From Thermoproteota archaeon (GTDB taxonomy: Archaea; Thermoproteota; Thermoprotei; Gearchaeales; Gearchaeaceae): 64,000 nucleotides of DNA. How positions within the stretch are numbered: the stretch's first letter is position 1; the number at the start of each line of letters is the position of its first letter. The position numbers and the translations under genes were made by a program. A model generated the notes under the pieces. It worked only from the letters and a program-made list of their open reading frames with translations. It did no database searches and had not been told where the DNA came from. Below are positions 9,564 through 16,971 of this stretch, in pieces. The DNA lies in contig JAJPJK010000018.1 of assembly GCA_021324265.1 (NCBI GenBank), forward strand, positions 1-64,000, in the 5' to 3' direction.

Positions 9564-10049
9564 TTACTCTTTGAATAATTCATCATAGAGTCCTTTATCT
9601 ATTTCCTTCTGAACTTCCCTAGGATCTTTACCCTCAACAGTTATACCAAAGCTAACGCATGTTCCAAGTATCTCTTTAGCTGCACTTTTTAAGCTTTTGG
9701 CAAGCAAATCTTTCCTCTTTATTTTAGCTATTTTTACGATTTGTTGAATTGACAAATTTCCTACTTTTTGCTTTGCAGGTGAACCAGAACCTTTCTCCAC
9801 TTTGAGCTCATTGAGAAGAAGCGCCGCTGTTGATGGGACTCCAATTTCTACTTCATATTCTTTCGTTGTTGGATCTACATTGACAATTACTGGTACCCTC
9901 ATACCTGCGAAGTCCTTTGTAAGATCGTTAATCTTTTTAACTATATCCATAACGTTTACGCCAAGCGGATTCAATGCTGGCCCAATAGGCGGGCCTCCCG
10001 TAGCTTTCCCTCCTTCTATCTCAAAATTGAAGGTCTTGAATTGCGGCAT
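9564..10049 (-). CDS. rpl11: 50S ribosomal protein L11
   Basis: 161 residues. The N-terminal domain has GGKATGGPPIGPALNPLGVNV, the proline-rich helix that contacts factors at the GTPase-associated centre; the C-terminal domain binds 23S rRNA (KEILGTCVSFGITVEGKDP). It follows spt5 by 11 nt. Start ATG with MPQFKTFNF is the only sensible start. Confidence 0.96.
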   Translation of the reverse strand: MPQFKTFNFEIEGGKATGGPPIGPALNPLGVNVMDIVKKINDLTKDFAGMRVPVIVNVDPTTKEYEVEIGVPSTAALLLNELKVEKGSGSPAKQKVGNLSIQQIVKIAKIKRKDLLAKSLKSAAKEILGTCVSFGITVEGKDPREVQKEIDKGLYDELFKE

Positions 10050-10060
10050 AACTTATCCCT

Positions 10061-10540
10061 TTATTTTTTGATTATTTTAATGTAGTCTACAGGTAGATTT
10101 ATAGGTATTGGTGTCACAGAATCTTTAAGAACAACAGTTACTTCTTTCTTGTTTTGTTCAACGCGAACAACTTCTGCTGTGCTTCCTTTGAAAGGTCCCC
10201 ATACTATCTCAACCTCTGTACCTTCCCTTATCTCACCCATCATTTCCTTAGGAACTAGGAAGTGCTCAATTTCCTTGATTTCTATTGCTCCTCTTACGTG
10301 TCCTCTTACATGCTTCAGCCCATAAAACAGCGATATTACATCCGTTTTGCTTTTGGCTTCTACAAGTACGAAAGATTTCATTTCATCTAGAGTTAAGATG
10401 GAATAAATCCCAGAGTTAGGACCTAAATTCTTAGCTTTTTCTGCAGCGATCATTCCAATCAAGTTTTCGTAACCTGCAGTAACCTTTACTGCGTATAACT
10501 TCCTTTTTGTTTCACTACCACCTTCCTTTTCTGCTTCCAT
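10061..10540 (-). CDS. spt5: transcription elongation factor Spt5 (NusG homologue)
   Basis: NGN domain (KLYAVKVTAGYENLIGM and LVEAKSKTDVISLFYGLKHVRG) followed by a KOW motif (EGTEVEIVWGPFKGSTAEVVRV). It binds the RNA polymerase clamp with Spt4 and supports processivity. The start is taken as the ATG at 10538-10540 (MEAEKEGG); a longer version from 10567 would add nine residues that only mirror the end of secE in another frame. Overlaps secE by 26 nt. Confidence 0.94.
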   Translation of the reverse strand: MEAEKEGGSETKRKLYAVKVTAGYENLIGMIAAEKAKNLGPNSGIYSILTLDEMKSFVLVEAKSKTDVISLFYGLKHVRGHVRGAIEIKEIEHFLVPKEMMGEIREGTEVEIVWGPFKGSTAEVVRVEQNKKEVTVVLKDSVTPIPINLPVDYIKIIKK

Positions 10541-10799
10541 AATAATAAACCACCAAAGTAATACCAACTATTATAGTTATCGCAAATAAGGCAATCTGTG
10601 GGACTATCGAAATATTTTGAAATGACTCAAGTCCCACGGCGACTAAATTTATCATGAAAGCATAAAGGCCAACAGCAAAGATGCCCAGCAGTGTTATCTT
10701 CATCATTAATCTAAATTCATCTCTAGTAGGTTTGCTGGCCAAATTGAAAATATTTCTTATCGATCGAATTAACTCTCTTACTCTCTCTGACATAAACAA
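10515..10799 (-). CDS. secE: preprotein translocase subunit SecE (Sec61 gamma), long form
   Basis: The first ~58 residues match archaeal SecE: an amphipathic helix, the KPTRDEF motif and a transmembrane helix (ITLLGIFAVGLYAFMINLVA). The protein then continues with a second predicted membrane segment (ALFAITIIVGITLVVYYYGS) and a basic end, 94 residues in all, whereas archaeal SecE is usually near 60. The extra part overlaps the start of spt5. It clamps SecY in the membrane. A second ATG (residue 3) is an alternative start. Confidence 0.88.
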   Translation of the reverse strand: MFMSERVRELIRSIRNIFNLASKPTRDEFRLMMKITLLGIFAVGLYAFMINLVAVGLESFQNISIVPQIALFAITIIVGITLVVYYYGSRKGRW

Positions 10800-10804
10800 T
10801 AAAT

Positions 10805-11743
10805 CTAGAACAAAGCTACTAATATAGCTTTACTCGTATGCAGCCTGTTTTCTGCTTGGTCAAATGCTAGTGATCTGTTACTATATACCACATCTGCAGT
10901 GATTTCTTCTCCCAAATGCCATGGGCCGCAATGCATAAAGTATGCATTCTCTGCAACGTCCATAAGTTTGGCATTGACTTGATATTTGGCGAGTACTCTA
11001 AGCCTTTCCTCCCTCTCATTCTCCATTCCCATCGATACGAAAACATCAGTATAGATGATATCCAAATCCTTTACTGCGTTTATGTCTTCTGTAATTTTTA
11101 TCTTCGCATTTGTCTTGTTAGCTATGCTTAACGCTCTTTCAAGAACACTTTTCTTAGGCTGATATTTGTTAGGTCCAATAAGCCTTATCTCCAAGCCTAA
11201 GATGGCACAGGCATATGCTAAGCTCGTAGCAACATTATTCGCTGTATCTCCGATGAAACCGAGTTTGAGCCCATCTAGCTTTCCAAATTTTTCATATGCC
11301 GTAAAGAGATCTGCAATTATTTGACATGGATGTTCTTCGTCGCTCAATGCATTGATCACAGGTCCTCTAAACTCTTTTGCAAAGCTATATAGAATTTCGT
11401 GCCCGTAGACTCTCAATATAAGTCCATCAAAATACCTATCAAGAACCTTTGCAGTATCTTCGACAGTTTCTCCTCTGGCTATCTGCATTTCATTCCAGCT
11501 AAAGTAATATGGAATGCTGCCTAGCTCATGAATTGCAACAGAAAATGATGATCTCGTCCTCGTTGAATGCTTTTGGAACATCAGTGCAATTTTCTTATCA
11601 GCTAAATAGTTGAGATTTTTTACACCAATTTTGCTAAGCTTTTTCAAATATGCTGTTAACTCTAGAAGATCTAGGATTTCCTGTTTACTTAAATCTGTTA
11701 TAGATATCAGATCTCTTCCTCTTAGGCCTTTAATTGTTTCCAT
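10805..11743 (-). CDS. argF: ornithine carbamoyltransferase
   Basis: 312 residues. Carbamoyl-phosphate motif STRTR at 60-64, HPCQ at 138-141, the ornithine loop DVFVSMG ending at 239, and the C-terminal catalytic motif, here HCGP (271-274) in place of the family's HCLP. The SMG loop favours ornithine over aspartate. It makes citrulline in arginine synthesis. It sits inside the translation/secretion cluster between ftsY (14-nt overlap) and secE, which is odd for an arginine gene and suggests operon insertion. The HCGP change could affect kinetics or specificity. Confidence 0.9.
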   Translation of the reverse strand: METIKGLRGRDLISITDLSKQEILDLLELTAYLKKLSKIGVKNLNYLADKKIALMFQKHSTRTRSSFSVAIHELGSIPYYFSWNEMQIARGETVEDTAKVLDRYFDGLILRVYGHEILYSFAKEFRGPVINALSDEEHPCQIIADLFTAYEKFGKLDGLKLGFIGDTANNVATSLAYACAILGLEIRLIGPNKYQPKKSVLERALSIANKTNAKIKITEDINAVKDLDIIYTDVFVSMGMENEREERLRVLAKYQVNAKLMDVAENAYFMHCGPWHLGEEITADVVYSNRSLAFDQAENRLHTSKAILVALF

Positions 11744-12641
11744 TCCCCAATATCTTATTTACTATCCACTCTCTTTTAGCTATCATGAAGTCTTCATATT
11801 CGGTACCGTTGCTAATGAATACAATGGGTTTTTTCGTTTCATAAGTTATGGAAAGTGCAACGCCTCCTTTATCATCTGCATCAACTTTCGTTAATATGAA
11901 TCCATCGTAGCCAACTTCTTTAGCGAATATTTCTGCCTGTCTATAGGAGTCGTTGCCAGTAAGGCTATCAACGACTAAAAAAACAGCATCAGGTTGAATA
12001 ACTCTTACAAGTTTCTTCATTTCTTCCAGTAAGTCACGATCAGTTTGCATTCTCCCAGCGGTATCAATTAAAACTACATCAATACTTTTTTTTGTAGCTA
12101 GCTGTACTGCATCATATGCTACGGCTGTAGGTGAGGCACCGTATTTGTGTTTAACGATCTCAATGCCTAGTTTCTTTGAATGAAGCTCTAGTTGTTCAAT
12201 TGCGCCAGCCCTGAATGTATCTCCACATGCAATAATCAGCGAATAATTTTTTTTCTTAAGCAAATATGCCAGCTTTGCTATCGCAGTTGTTTTGCCTGTA
12301 CCGTTTATACCTAAAAAAACTATCACGAAAGGCTTTTCTTTCTTCTCTTCAATCTTTCTGAAAAGATCATAACTTCCTATGTTTTCAAGCAATTCTTGCA
12401 ACTTGTTTTTAAACAAATCCTCTATAACATCCTCGATCTTATCAAATCTGCCAATTTTCTTTCCAAGCAATTCCTTTCTAAATTCTTCAGATATTTTCCT
12501 AGCGACGTCAGCAGTTACGTTATTCTCGATAAGCTTTAGTTCAAAATCCCATAGGGTAGCTTCCAAATCTTTCTCGCTTATTTCTTTAGTAGAAATAGCC
12601 TCTTTTAAATTAGAAAAGGCCTTCTTTAATCCCTCAAACAT
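11730..12641 (-). CDS. ftsY: signal recognition particle receptor FtsY
   Basis: 303 residues: charged N-terminal helical region and N domain, then the SRP-GTPase NG core with G1 GINGTGKT (111-118), DTFRAGAIEQ (141-150), G3 DTAGR (193-197) and G4 TKVD (251-254). It receives SRP-ribosome complexes at the membrane and passes them to SecYE, whose E subunit is encoded just downstream. It overlaps pfdA by one base (TAATG). Confidence 0.97.
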   Translation of the reverse strand: MFEGLKKAFSNLKEAISTKEISEKDLEATLWDFELKLIENNVTADVARKISEEFRKELLGKKIGRFDKIEDVIEDLFKNKLQELLENIGSYDLFRKIEEKKEKPFVIVFLGINGTGKTTAIAKLAYLLKKKNYSLIIACGDTFRAGAIEQLELHSKKLGIEIVKHKYGASPTAVAYDAVQLATKKSIDVVLIDTAGRMQTDRDLLEEMKKLVRVIQPDAVFLVVDSLTGNDSYRQAEIFAKEVGYDGFILTKVDADDKGGVALSITYETKKPIVFISNGTEYEDFMIAKREWIVNKILGNGNN

Positions 12642-13060
12642 TACTTCTTTTCGCTTAATTCATTGATTTCGTTTTCCAACCTTGCAATAATTAAGCTCAA
12701 TTCTTCAATAACTTTGCTCGTATTGTTTATAGCCTCATTTATCTTTGCCTTTTTCCTATTTAAAAAATCCAAGGCCTGCTCTAAAGTATATTCAACGTAA
12801 ACCTTTGCACCTATATTAACCAAAATTTTTTCGTTCTTATCATAGTTGAATTTTACAAAGGAACCGCTTCCTATAGGAGCATATAACTCAACTTTTTCTT
12901 GATTCTCGCTTCTAATCGCTTCAAAACTATTGATAGCGTTTTCTACATCGTTGAGCAATACTCGAGCTGTTTCGAGATTACCTCTATAGCTATTCAAAAG
13001 CTCTCTGTAGTATTCATATTCTAGAACCTTCTTATTGAGCTCAACTTCCTTATTGCTCAT
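12641..13060 (-). CDS. pfdA: prefoldin alpha subunit
   Basis: 139 residues with two long coiled-coil helices flanking a beta-hairpin region (VELYAPIGSGSFVKFNYD, ILVNIGAKVYVEYTLEQA), the prefoldin alpha pattern. It forms the hexameric jellyfish chaperone with prefoldin beta and delivers substrates to the thermosome. It lies between aIF6 and ftsY, as in other crenarchaea, but the r-protein LX gene usually found nearby is absent from the 33-nt gap to aIF6. Confidence 0.93.
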   Translation of the reverse strand: MSNKEVELNKKVLEYEYYRELLNSYRGNLETARVLLNDVENAINSFEAIRSENQEKVELYAPIGSGSFVKFNYDKNEKILVNIGAKVYVEYTLEQALDFLNRKKAKINEAINNTSKVIEELSLIIARLENEINELSEKK

Positions 13061-13093
13061 CGTCCTTATTTCTAATCTCCTCTCTCTATATAT

Positions 13094-13768
13094 TTACTTC
13101 TTTGCGAGACCGAATACCTGCTCTATTTTGGCAATCTCAGCACCTGTTGTTAGTCCTCCAACAACGGCTCCCTTTTCATTTATCACAAGCCCAAGCTTAA
13201 TTGCAGAACTACCCCTGTTTATAGTACCTATATCTCCTTCAGTATCGAATATTTCTCTGAATAATTTCAATGCGCTTTCATCGAAAAGTGGCGAAGCTAA
13301 AAAACCCTTATCGTTGACAACTAGAAAGGAAGCAAGCTTTCTATTTTCAGCTGGCAAAATAGCTATGCTTTTGACCTTAAGAACGTCCTTGATGAAATTT
13401 ACCTCATCTTCAGTGAAGTCTGCATGAAGCACAGCGCCTTTAGAATTTGCACTTATTAAGTTACCGAGTGCATTGAATTTAGTCCTTAGTACAGCGACTT
13501 CATCAAAGTATGATTTCAAAACGTCTATCTCCTCTTCTGTAGCACTCCATGGCAAAAGCGCAGCCCTTGAGTTTGCTGCAATGAAGATTCCTACAAGACT
13601 ACTTTCTGATATCGTTATCTCTTTTACCTCTATTTCAAGCGTTTCTTCAAATATCCTTTTGTATTTTTGTTCTGCACCCTTACAAATAAAGCAGTATTTA
13701 TTGTTGGCGAACGAAAAAGCTCCTATGAGCTCGGAGTTAAAAATAAAATTTCTCGAAGTACCTACCAT
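13094..13768 (-). CDS. eif6: translation initiation factor aIF6 (ribosome anti-association factor)
   Basis: 224 residues with five repeated alpha/beta units of the pentein fold (IGAFSFANNKYCFI, GIFIAANSRAALLP, GNLISANSKGAVLHADFT, ASFLVVNDKGFLASPL, GLVINEKGAVVGGLTTG). It binds the 50S subunit and prevents premature joining. The start overlaps the L31e stop (TGATG). Confidence 0.95.
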   Translation of the reverse strand: MVGTSRNFIFNSELIGAFSFANNKYCFICKGAEQKYKRIFEETLEIEVKEITISESSLVGIFIAANSRAALLPWSATEEEIDVLKSYFDEVAVLRTKFNALGNLISANSKGAVLHADFTEDEVNFIKDVLKVKSIAILPAENRKLASFLVVNDKGFLASPLFDESALKLFREIFDTEGDIGTINRGSSAIKLGLVINEKGAVVGGLTTGAEIAKIEQVFGLAKK

Positions 13769-14154
13769 CAGCTACTTAAGAAGACCAGCGCCCTATCCTT
13801 AGTGGTTAAGAATACTCTTAACTTAACTTTGCTAGGTGGCTTCTTAACACCTTTTTCCCATATTTTTTCGTTTAGCTTACTATCTATCCAAACTTCTTTT
13901 TGCTTTGTATACTTTTTAGTTAATTCTCTAACTAAATTTACTGCTTTCTTTCCTCTCTTTAATATTGGTGCCTTCTTAGAATCTCTAAGATTTAATATTA
14001 GAATCCTTTCCTCCTTTATGTTCTCATCTTCAAATAAGAGTTCCTCTCTAACCTTCTTTAAGATTTCATCCTTTACCTCTTCCTCTTTTACTTCTTCTAC
14101 CTTTTTCTCTTCTTCTTTTACCTCCTCGATTTGCTGCGTTGTTTCCTCGCTCAT
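13768..14154 (-). CDS. rpl31e: 50S ribosomal protein L31e with acidic N-terminal extension
   Basis: The L31e core occupies about residues 48-128 (ILNLRDSKKAP, RGKKAVNLVRELTKKY, VKLRVFLTTKDRALVFLSS). Before it lies a roughly 45-residue Glu/Lys-rich stretch not present in typical archaeal L31e (near 85-90 residues). The only good start is the ATG that follows the L39e stop by 2 nt; I see no alternative ATG close to the core, so the extension seems real. Position is near the exit tunnel on the large subunit. Confidence 0.92.
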   Translation of the reverse strand: MSEETTQQIEEVKEEEKKVEEVKEEEVKDEILKKVREELLFEDENIKEERILILNLRDSKKAPILKRGKKAVNLVRELTKKYTKQKEVWIDSKLNEKIWEKGVKKPPSKVKLRVFLTTKDRALVFLSS

Positions 14155-14156
14155 TT

Positions 14157-14321
14157 TTAAGGCTTTATCCTAGATGTCTTCCAAGTCCTTCTCCTGTTAT
14201 GTCTCCTCAGTCTTTTTCCTCCTATTCTTGTTTTAGCCGTAACCCATACAGGAACTGGTTTACTTAGCTTACCTTCTCTAGCCAACTTCTTCTTTCTTAC
14301 TAGTGTCTTATTCCTTGCCAT
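14157..14321 (-). CDS. rpl39e: 50S ribosomal protein L39e
   Basis: A 54-residue basic protein beginning MARNKTLVRKKKLAREGK and ending RRRTWKTSRIKP, the L39e pattern (KPVPVWVTAKT centre). It lines the exit tunnel. It is very short but unambiguous, sits between PDCD5 and L31e with 1-2 nt gaps, and follows the conserved L39e-L31e-aIF6 order. Confidence 0.96.
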   Translation of the reverse strand: MARNKTLVRKKKLAREGKLSKPVPVWVTAKTRIGGKRLRRHNRRRTWKTSRIKP

Positions 14322-14322
14322 T

Positions 14323-14661
14323 TTATTCCTTCCTCAATATCCTTATCTTAGTTTCTTGTGTAGATGTTATAGATTTAAGTATTTTCTTTATATCTTCTTC
14401 GTCTAGCATGCCCTTTATTCTTCCAGCACTTGCGAGCTGAATTAAATAGAGCTCCAGTTGATCCGCGAGTTCAGGCTTGACCAATCTTATATTTTCCAGT
14501 CTACTTCTTGCATCTGGCGTCAATATTCTCCTTAAAATCGCTTGCTTTCGTTCTTCTATTTCTTTCCTTTCTTTTTCCTTTTCATAAGCTTCAGCAATTC
14601 TCCTCTGATATTCCTCTAACTTCCTTCTTCTTAGTTCTTCTAGCTCTTTATCCTCTTCCAT
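14323..14661 (-). CDS. PDCD5-family DNA-binding protein
   Basis: About 112 residues: a charged N-terminal helix (LEELRRRKLEEYQRRIAEA), then the conserved core (ILTPDARSRLENIRLVKPEL, AGRIKGMLDEEDIKKIL). Family members are small archaeal/eukaryotic nucleic-acid-associated proteins of uncertain role. The ATG at 14659-14661 is preferred; a GTG nine bases upstream is possible. It overlaps the end of the S19e gene and keeps the usual S19e-PDCD5-L39e order. Confidence 0.92.
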   Translation of the reverse strand: MEEDKELEELRRRKLEEYQRRIAEAYEKEKERKEIEERKQAILRRILTPDARSRLENIRLVKPELADQLELYLIQLASAGRIKGMLDEEDIKKILKSITSTQETKIRILRKE

Positions 14662-15127
14662 CTTTACCACCCGGCAAATATTTTGTCAACTCGGGATTCG
14701 TTTCCAATATTTCCTTGAAAACCTTAGATGAGACTTTACTCACCAATGATTGTCCTTTCTCTGTCAAAACCCTACCTTTCTCTGTCTTTTTCACCAGTCC
14801 TGCGACCTCAAGCTGTTGTAATATTTTCCTAGTTATCGCTCCACTAGCTTTGTGATGATGTTCCATCCTTTTCTTAAACTTTTTCCTTCCACCATAGATC
14901 GTACGAAAACTCTCTACGCTCAAAGGTTGTTTAATATATAATTTTCTCAGCATTGCTGCAGCACGTATATACCACCAATTATCCTGAATTGGAAGCCTTT
15001 CCCTCGAAGGTGAAGTTTTTACGAATATAGACCAAGGTGGGGGAGAGATTTCTTTAAAATTTTCTTTTATATATTCAGCTAACTCATTTATCAACGAATC
15101 TGCTGGAACCAATCTGGGGTCAACCAT
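14648..15127 (-). CDS. rps19e: 30S ribosomal protein S19e
   Basis: 159 residues with the S19e signature in the middle (WWYIRAAAMLRKLYI, SVESFRTIYGGRKK, HHKASGAITRKILQQLEVAGLV) and a winged-helix end. It is needed for 40S-type subunit maturation. ATG start with MVDPRLVPAD; 16 nt after the Rpp21 gene. Confidence 0.95.
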   Translation of the reverse strand: MVDPRLVPADSLINELAEYIKENFKEISPPPWSIFVKTSPSRERLPIQDNWWYIRAAAMLRKLYIKQPLSVESFRTIYGGRKKFKKRMEHHHKASGAITRKILQQLEVAGLVKKTEKGRVLTEKGQSLVSKVSSKVFKEILETNPELTKYLPGGKDGRG

Positions 15128-15143
15128 AAGAGTTGCTAGTGAT

Positions 15144-15434
15144 TCAATCTTCTTGCGCTAATTTAAATCTTATCGGTTTAACAAGCTCCTTTCTTATTTT
15201 TCTACCGCATTTCAAGCAAGTAGTAATGAGCTTTATGTTTTTTCCTTTCCCAACAATTCTGATCTTTGCTCCTCTTGAAGGTATTAGTAATGATAAACAA
15301 TTCTTACAATACATGTTTTTAAACCACGAAGGGAAATTCAAGTTATATTTCCTTTTTAACGCTAATGCGATCTTCAAACAATTCCTTGAGAATTCAGGAT
15401 CTTTATCAAAGCTTTCCAGTGATCTCTTTATCAA
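15144..15434 (-). CDS. rnp4: RNase P protein component 4 (Rpp21/Rpr2), start unclear
   Basis: The zinc-ribbon part (CKNC ... CLKC, residues near 43-75) and the preceding helix match Rpp21, the metal-binding RNase P subunit. The first usable codon in frame is TTG at 15432-15434, which cuts off the conserved first helix. The frame continues upstream coding KKKLIEKDIARQRIRI, clearly family-like, but contains no ATG, GTG or TTG before a stop. Either a non-standard ATA/ATT start is used, or one A too many in the A5 run (15491-15495 as T on plus) hides a GTG start at 15499-15501. Confidence 0.85.
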   Translation of the reverse strand: MIKRSLESFDKDPEFSRNCLKIALALKRKYNLNFPSWFKNMYCKNCLSLLIPSRGAKIRIVGKGKNIKLITTCLKCGRKIRKELVKPIRFKLAQED

Positions 15435-15542
15435 TATCCTAATCCTTTGCCTTGCGATATCCTTCTCTATTAATTTCTTTTTCCTAACTATTTTTCTTCA
15501 CTAATTTTTTAATCAGTACGCTACATAATTAATTTAGTTCAT

Positions 15543-15616
15543 GGCCCGGATTGAGTAGCCTGGTAGCTCGTAGGCCTGTGGAGCCTATTGCATGGGTTCA
15601 AATCCCATTCCGGGCC
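15543..15616 (+). tRNA. tRNA-His (GTG) with genome-encoded G-1
   Basis: Acceptor GCCCGGA pairs with TCCGGGC, an extra G at 15543 faces discriminator C at 15616 (the G-1:C73 identity pair of tRNA-His), anticodon stem TAGGC/GCCTA with loop CTGTGGA gives GTG. No intron or CCA. Confidence 0.95.
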
Positions 15617-15618
15617 TT

Positions 15619-15690
15619 GGGCCGGTAGTTCAGCGGTAGAATGTCCGTTTCGCATGCGGAAGGTCGAGGGTTCAAATCCCTCCCGGTCCA
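15619..15690 (+). tRNA. tRNA-Ala (CGC)
   Basis: Acceptor GGGCCGG pairs with CCGGTCC (one G-T), anticodon loop TTCGCAT gives CGC; T loop TTCAAAT; discriminator A. It begins only 2 nt after tRNA-His, so the two are probably one transcript. aRF1 starts 40 nt downstream. Confidence 0.95.
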
Positions 15691-15729
15691 TAACGCATAT
15701 AAAGCTTGTAGAAAAATAGTCTCAGTATT

Positions 15730-16971
15730 GTGTCTGATAATATCAGCGAAAAAGAGCTCATTCGATTGAGAAGGCTAGTTAGGATTCTGAAAAGCAAAGA
15801 GGGAAGGGGTACTGAATTGATATCGTTATATATACCAGCAGGAAGACAAATCGGCGAAGTAGCAAATTTGCTCAGAGAAGAATATTCTCAAGCCGGTAAT
15901 ATCAAGGATCGCAATACAAGGCATCATGTTCAGGAGGCGCTAACGAGCATTATGCAACGGCTGAAGCTATTCAATAAGGCACCTGATAAAGGTTTGATCG
16001 TCTTCGCTGGTTATGTAGCAGGTGAAGTTTTGGGCGATGAGAAGATGGAGATCTATCTTCTAGAACCTCCAAAGCCAATATCTACATATCTTTACAGGTG
16101 CGATTCTCGTTTTCATACAGAGATACTTGAAGAAATGATTAAGGTAGGTAATGCTTATGGACTTGTGACCATAGATAGAGAGGAATCATCATTCGCCATT
16201 CTTGAGGGATCTCAATTGGATATCTTGGAAACAATAACTTCAGGTGTTCCAGGGAAGCATAGGGCAGGAGGTCAATCTGCTAGGAGATTTGAGCGAATTA
16301 TCGATATCATGGTGCATGAGTTTTTTAAGCGAATCGGTGAAAGGATGGTAAAGTACTATATGGCTGAAAGAAAAATCGATGGGATTGTTGTAGGAGGCCC
16401 TGGGCCTACTAAGTATGACTTCCTCGACAAGGACTATATTCCTGCTGATTTGAAGAAGAAGATCCTTGGGGTATTAGATTTGGGTTATTCAGGAGAAGAG
16501 GGTATATATGAGCTCTTAGAGCGCAGCAAGGAACTCTTGCAAAAAGTCGAATACATAAAGCAAAAAGAGGAATTCAACAATTTCCTAAATCTTCTTAAAG
16601 ATAATCCAAAGGGTCTTGTTATAGGCATAAAAGAAGTCATGGGGGCAGTGGCTAAAGGGTCGTTGGAAAAATTGCTCATGCTTGAAGATGTTACAATTCT
16701 GACTGTTAGTTATACCTGCACGAACTGTGGAAATAGCGAAACGGTTACTGAAGCAACGGAGGACATGTTTTCGTTTAAGCAATCATTGAAATGTAGCAGA
16801 TGTGGCTCTCAAAACATTAAGATAGTAGCTGAGAGTGATGAGACAGATAATATAATAGAAAAAGTGTTTGAAAGCGGGGGCGAGGTCATATACATTAGTA
16901 AATCATTGAATGAGAGCTATTCTTTAGCTAAAACATTCGGAGGCATTGTAGGGATTCTTAGGCAAACATGA
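15730..16971 (+). CDS. prf1: peptide chain release factor aRF1
   Basis: 413 residues, standard for archaea. Domain N has the stop-codon reading loop as AGNIKD (residues 55-60, family consensus xASNIKS) and YRCDSRF (122-128, the YxCxxxF motif). Domain M has AGGQ with GGQ at 180-182, which triggers peptidyl-tRNA hydrolysis. The C-terminal mini-domain has a four-Cys zinc ribbon (CTNC and CSRC). It starts at GTG and overlaps pyrH by ATGA. The NIKD loop is unusual because this genome uses TAA, TAG and TGA. Confidence 0.95.
   Translation: MSDNISEKELIRLRRLVRILKSKEGRGTELISLYIPAGRQIGEVANLLREEYSQAGNIKDRNTRHHVQEALTSIMQRLKLFNKAPDKGLIVFAGYVAGEVLGDEKMEIYLLEPPKPISTYLYRCDSRFHTEILEEMIKVGNAYGLVTIDREESSFAILEGSQLDILETITSGVPGKHRAGGQSARRFERIIDIMVHEFFKRIGERMVKYYMAERKIDGIVVGGPGPTKYDFLDKDYIPADLKKKILGVLDLGYSGEEGIYELLERSKELLQKVEYIKQKEEFNNFLNLLKDNPKGLVIGIKEVMGAVAKGSLEKLLMLEDVTILTVSYTCTNCGNSETVTEATEDMFSFKQSLKCSRCGSQNIKIVAESDETDNIIEKVFESGGEVIYISKSLNESYSLAKTFGGIVGILRQT

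Noticed and set aside
10541-10567. Longer Spt5 N-terminus from 10567
   Set aside because: The extra residues only mirror the secE coding region in another frame and lack similarity to Spt5.
15436-15507. TGA recoding upstream of Rpp21 as a sign of stop reassignment linked to NIKD
   Set aside because: TGA is used as a normal stop by several genes here (alaS, aRF1, tldD), so reassignment is not supported.
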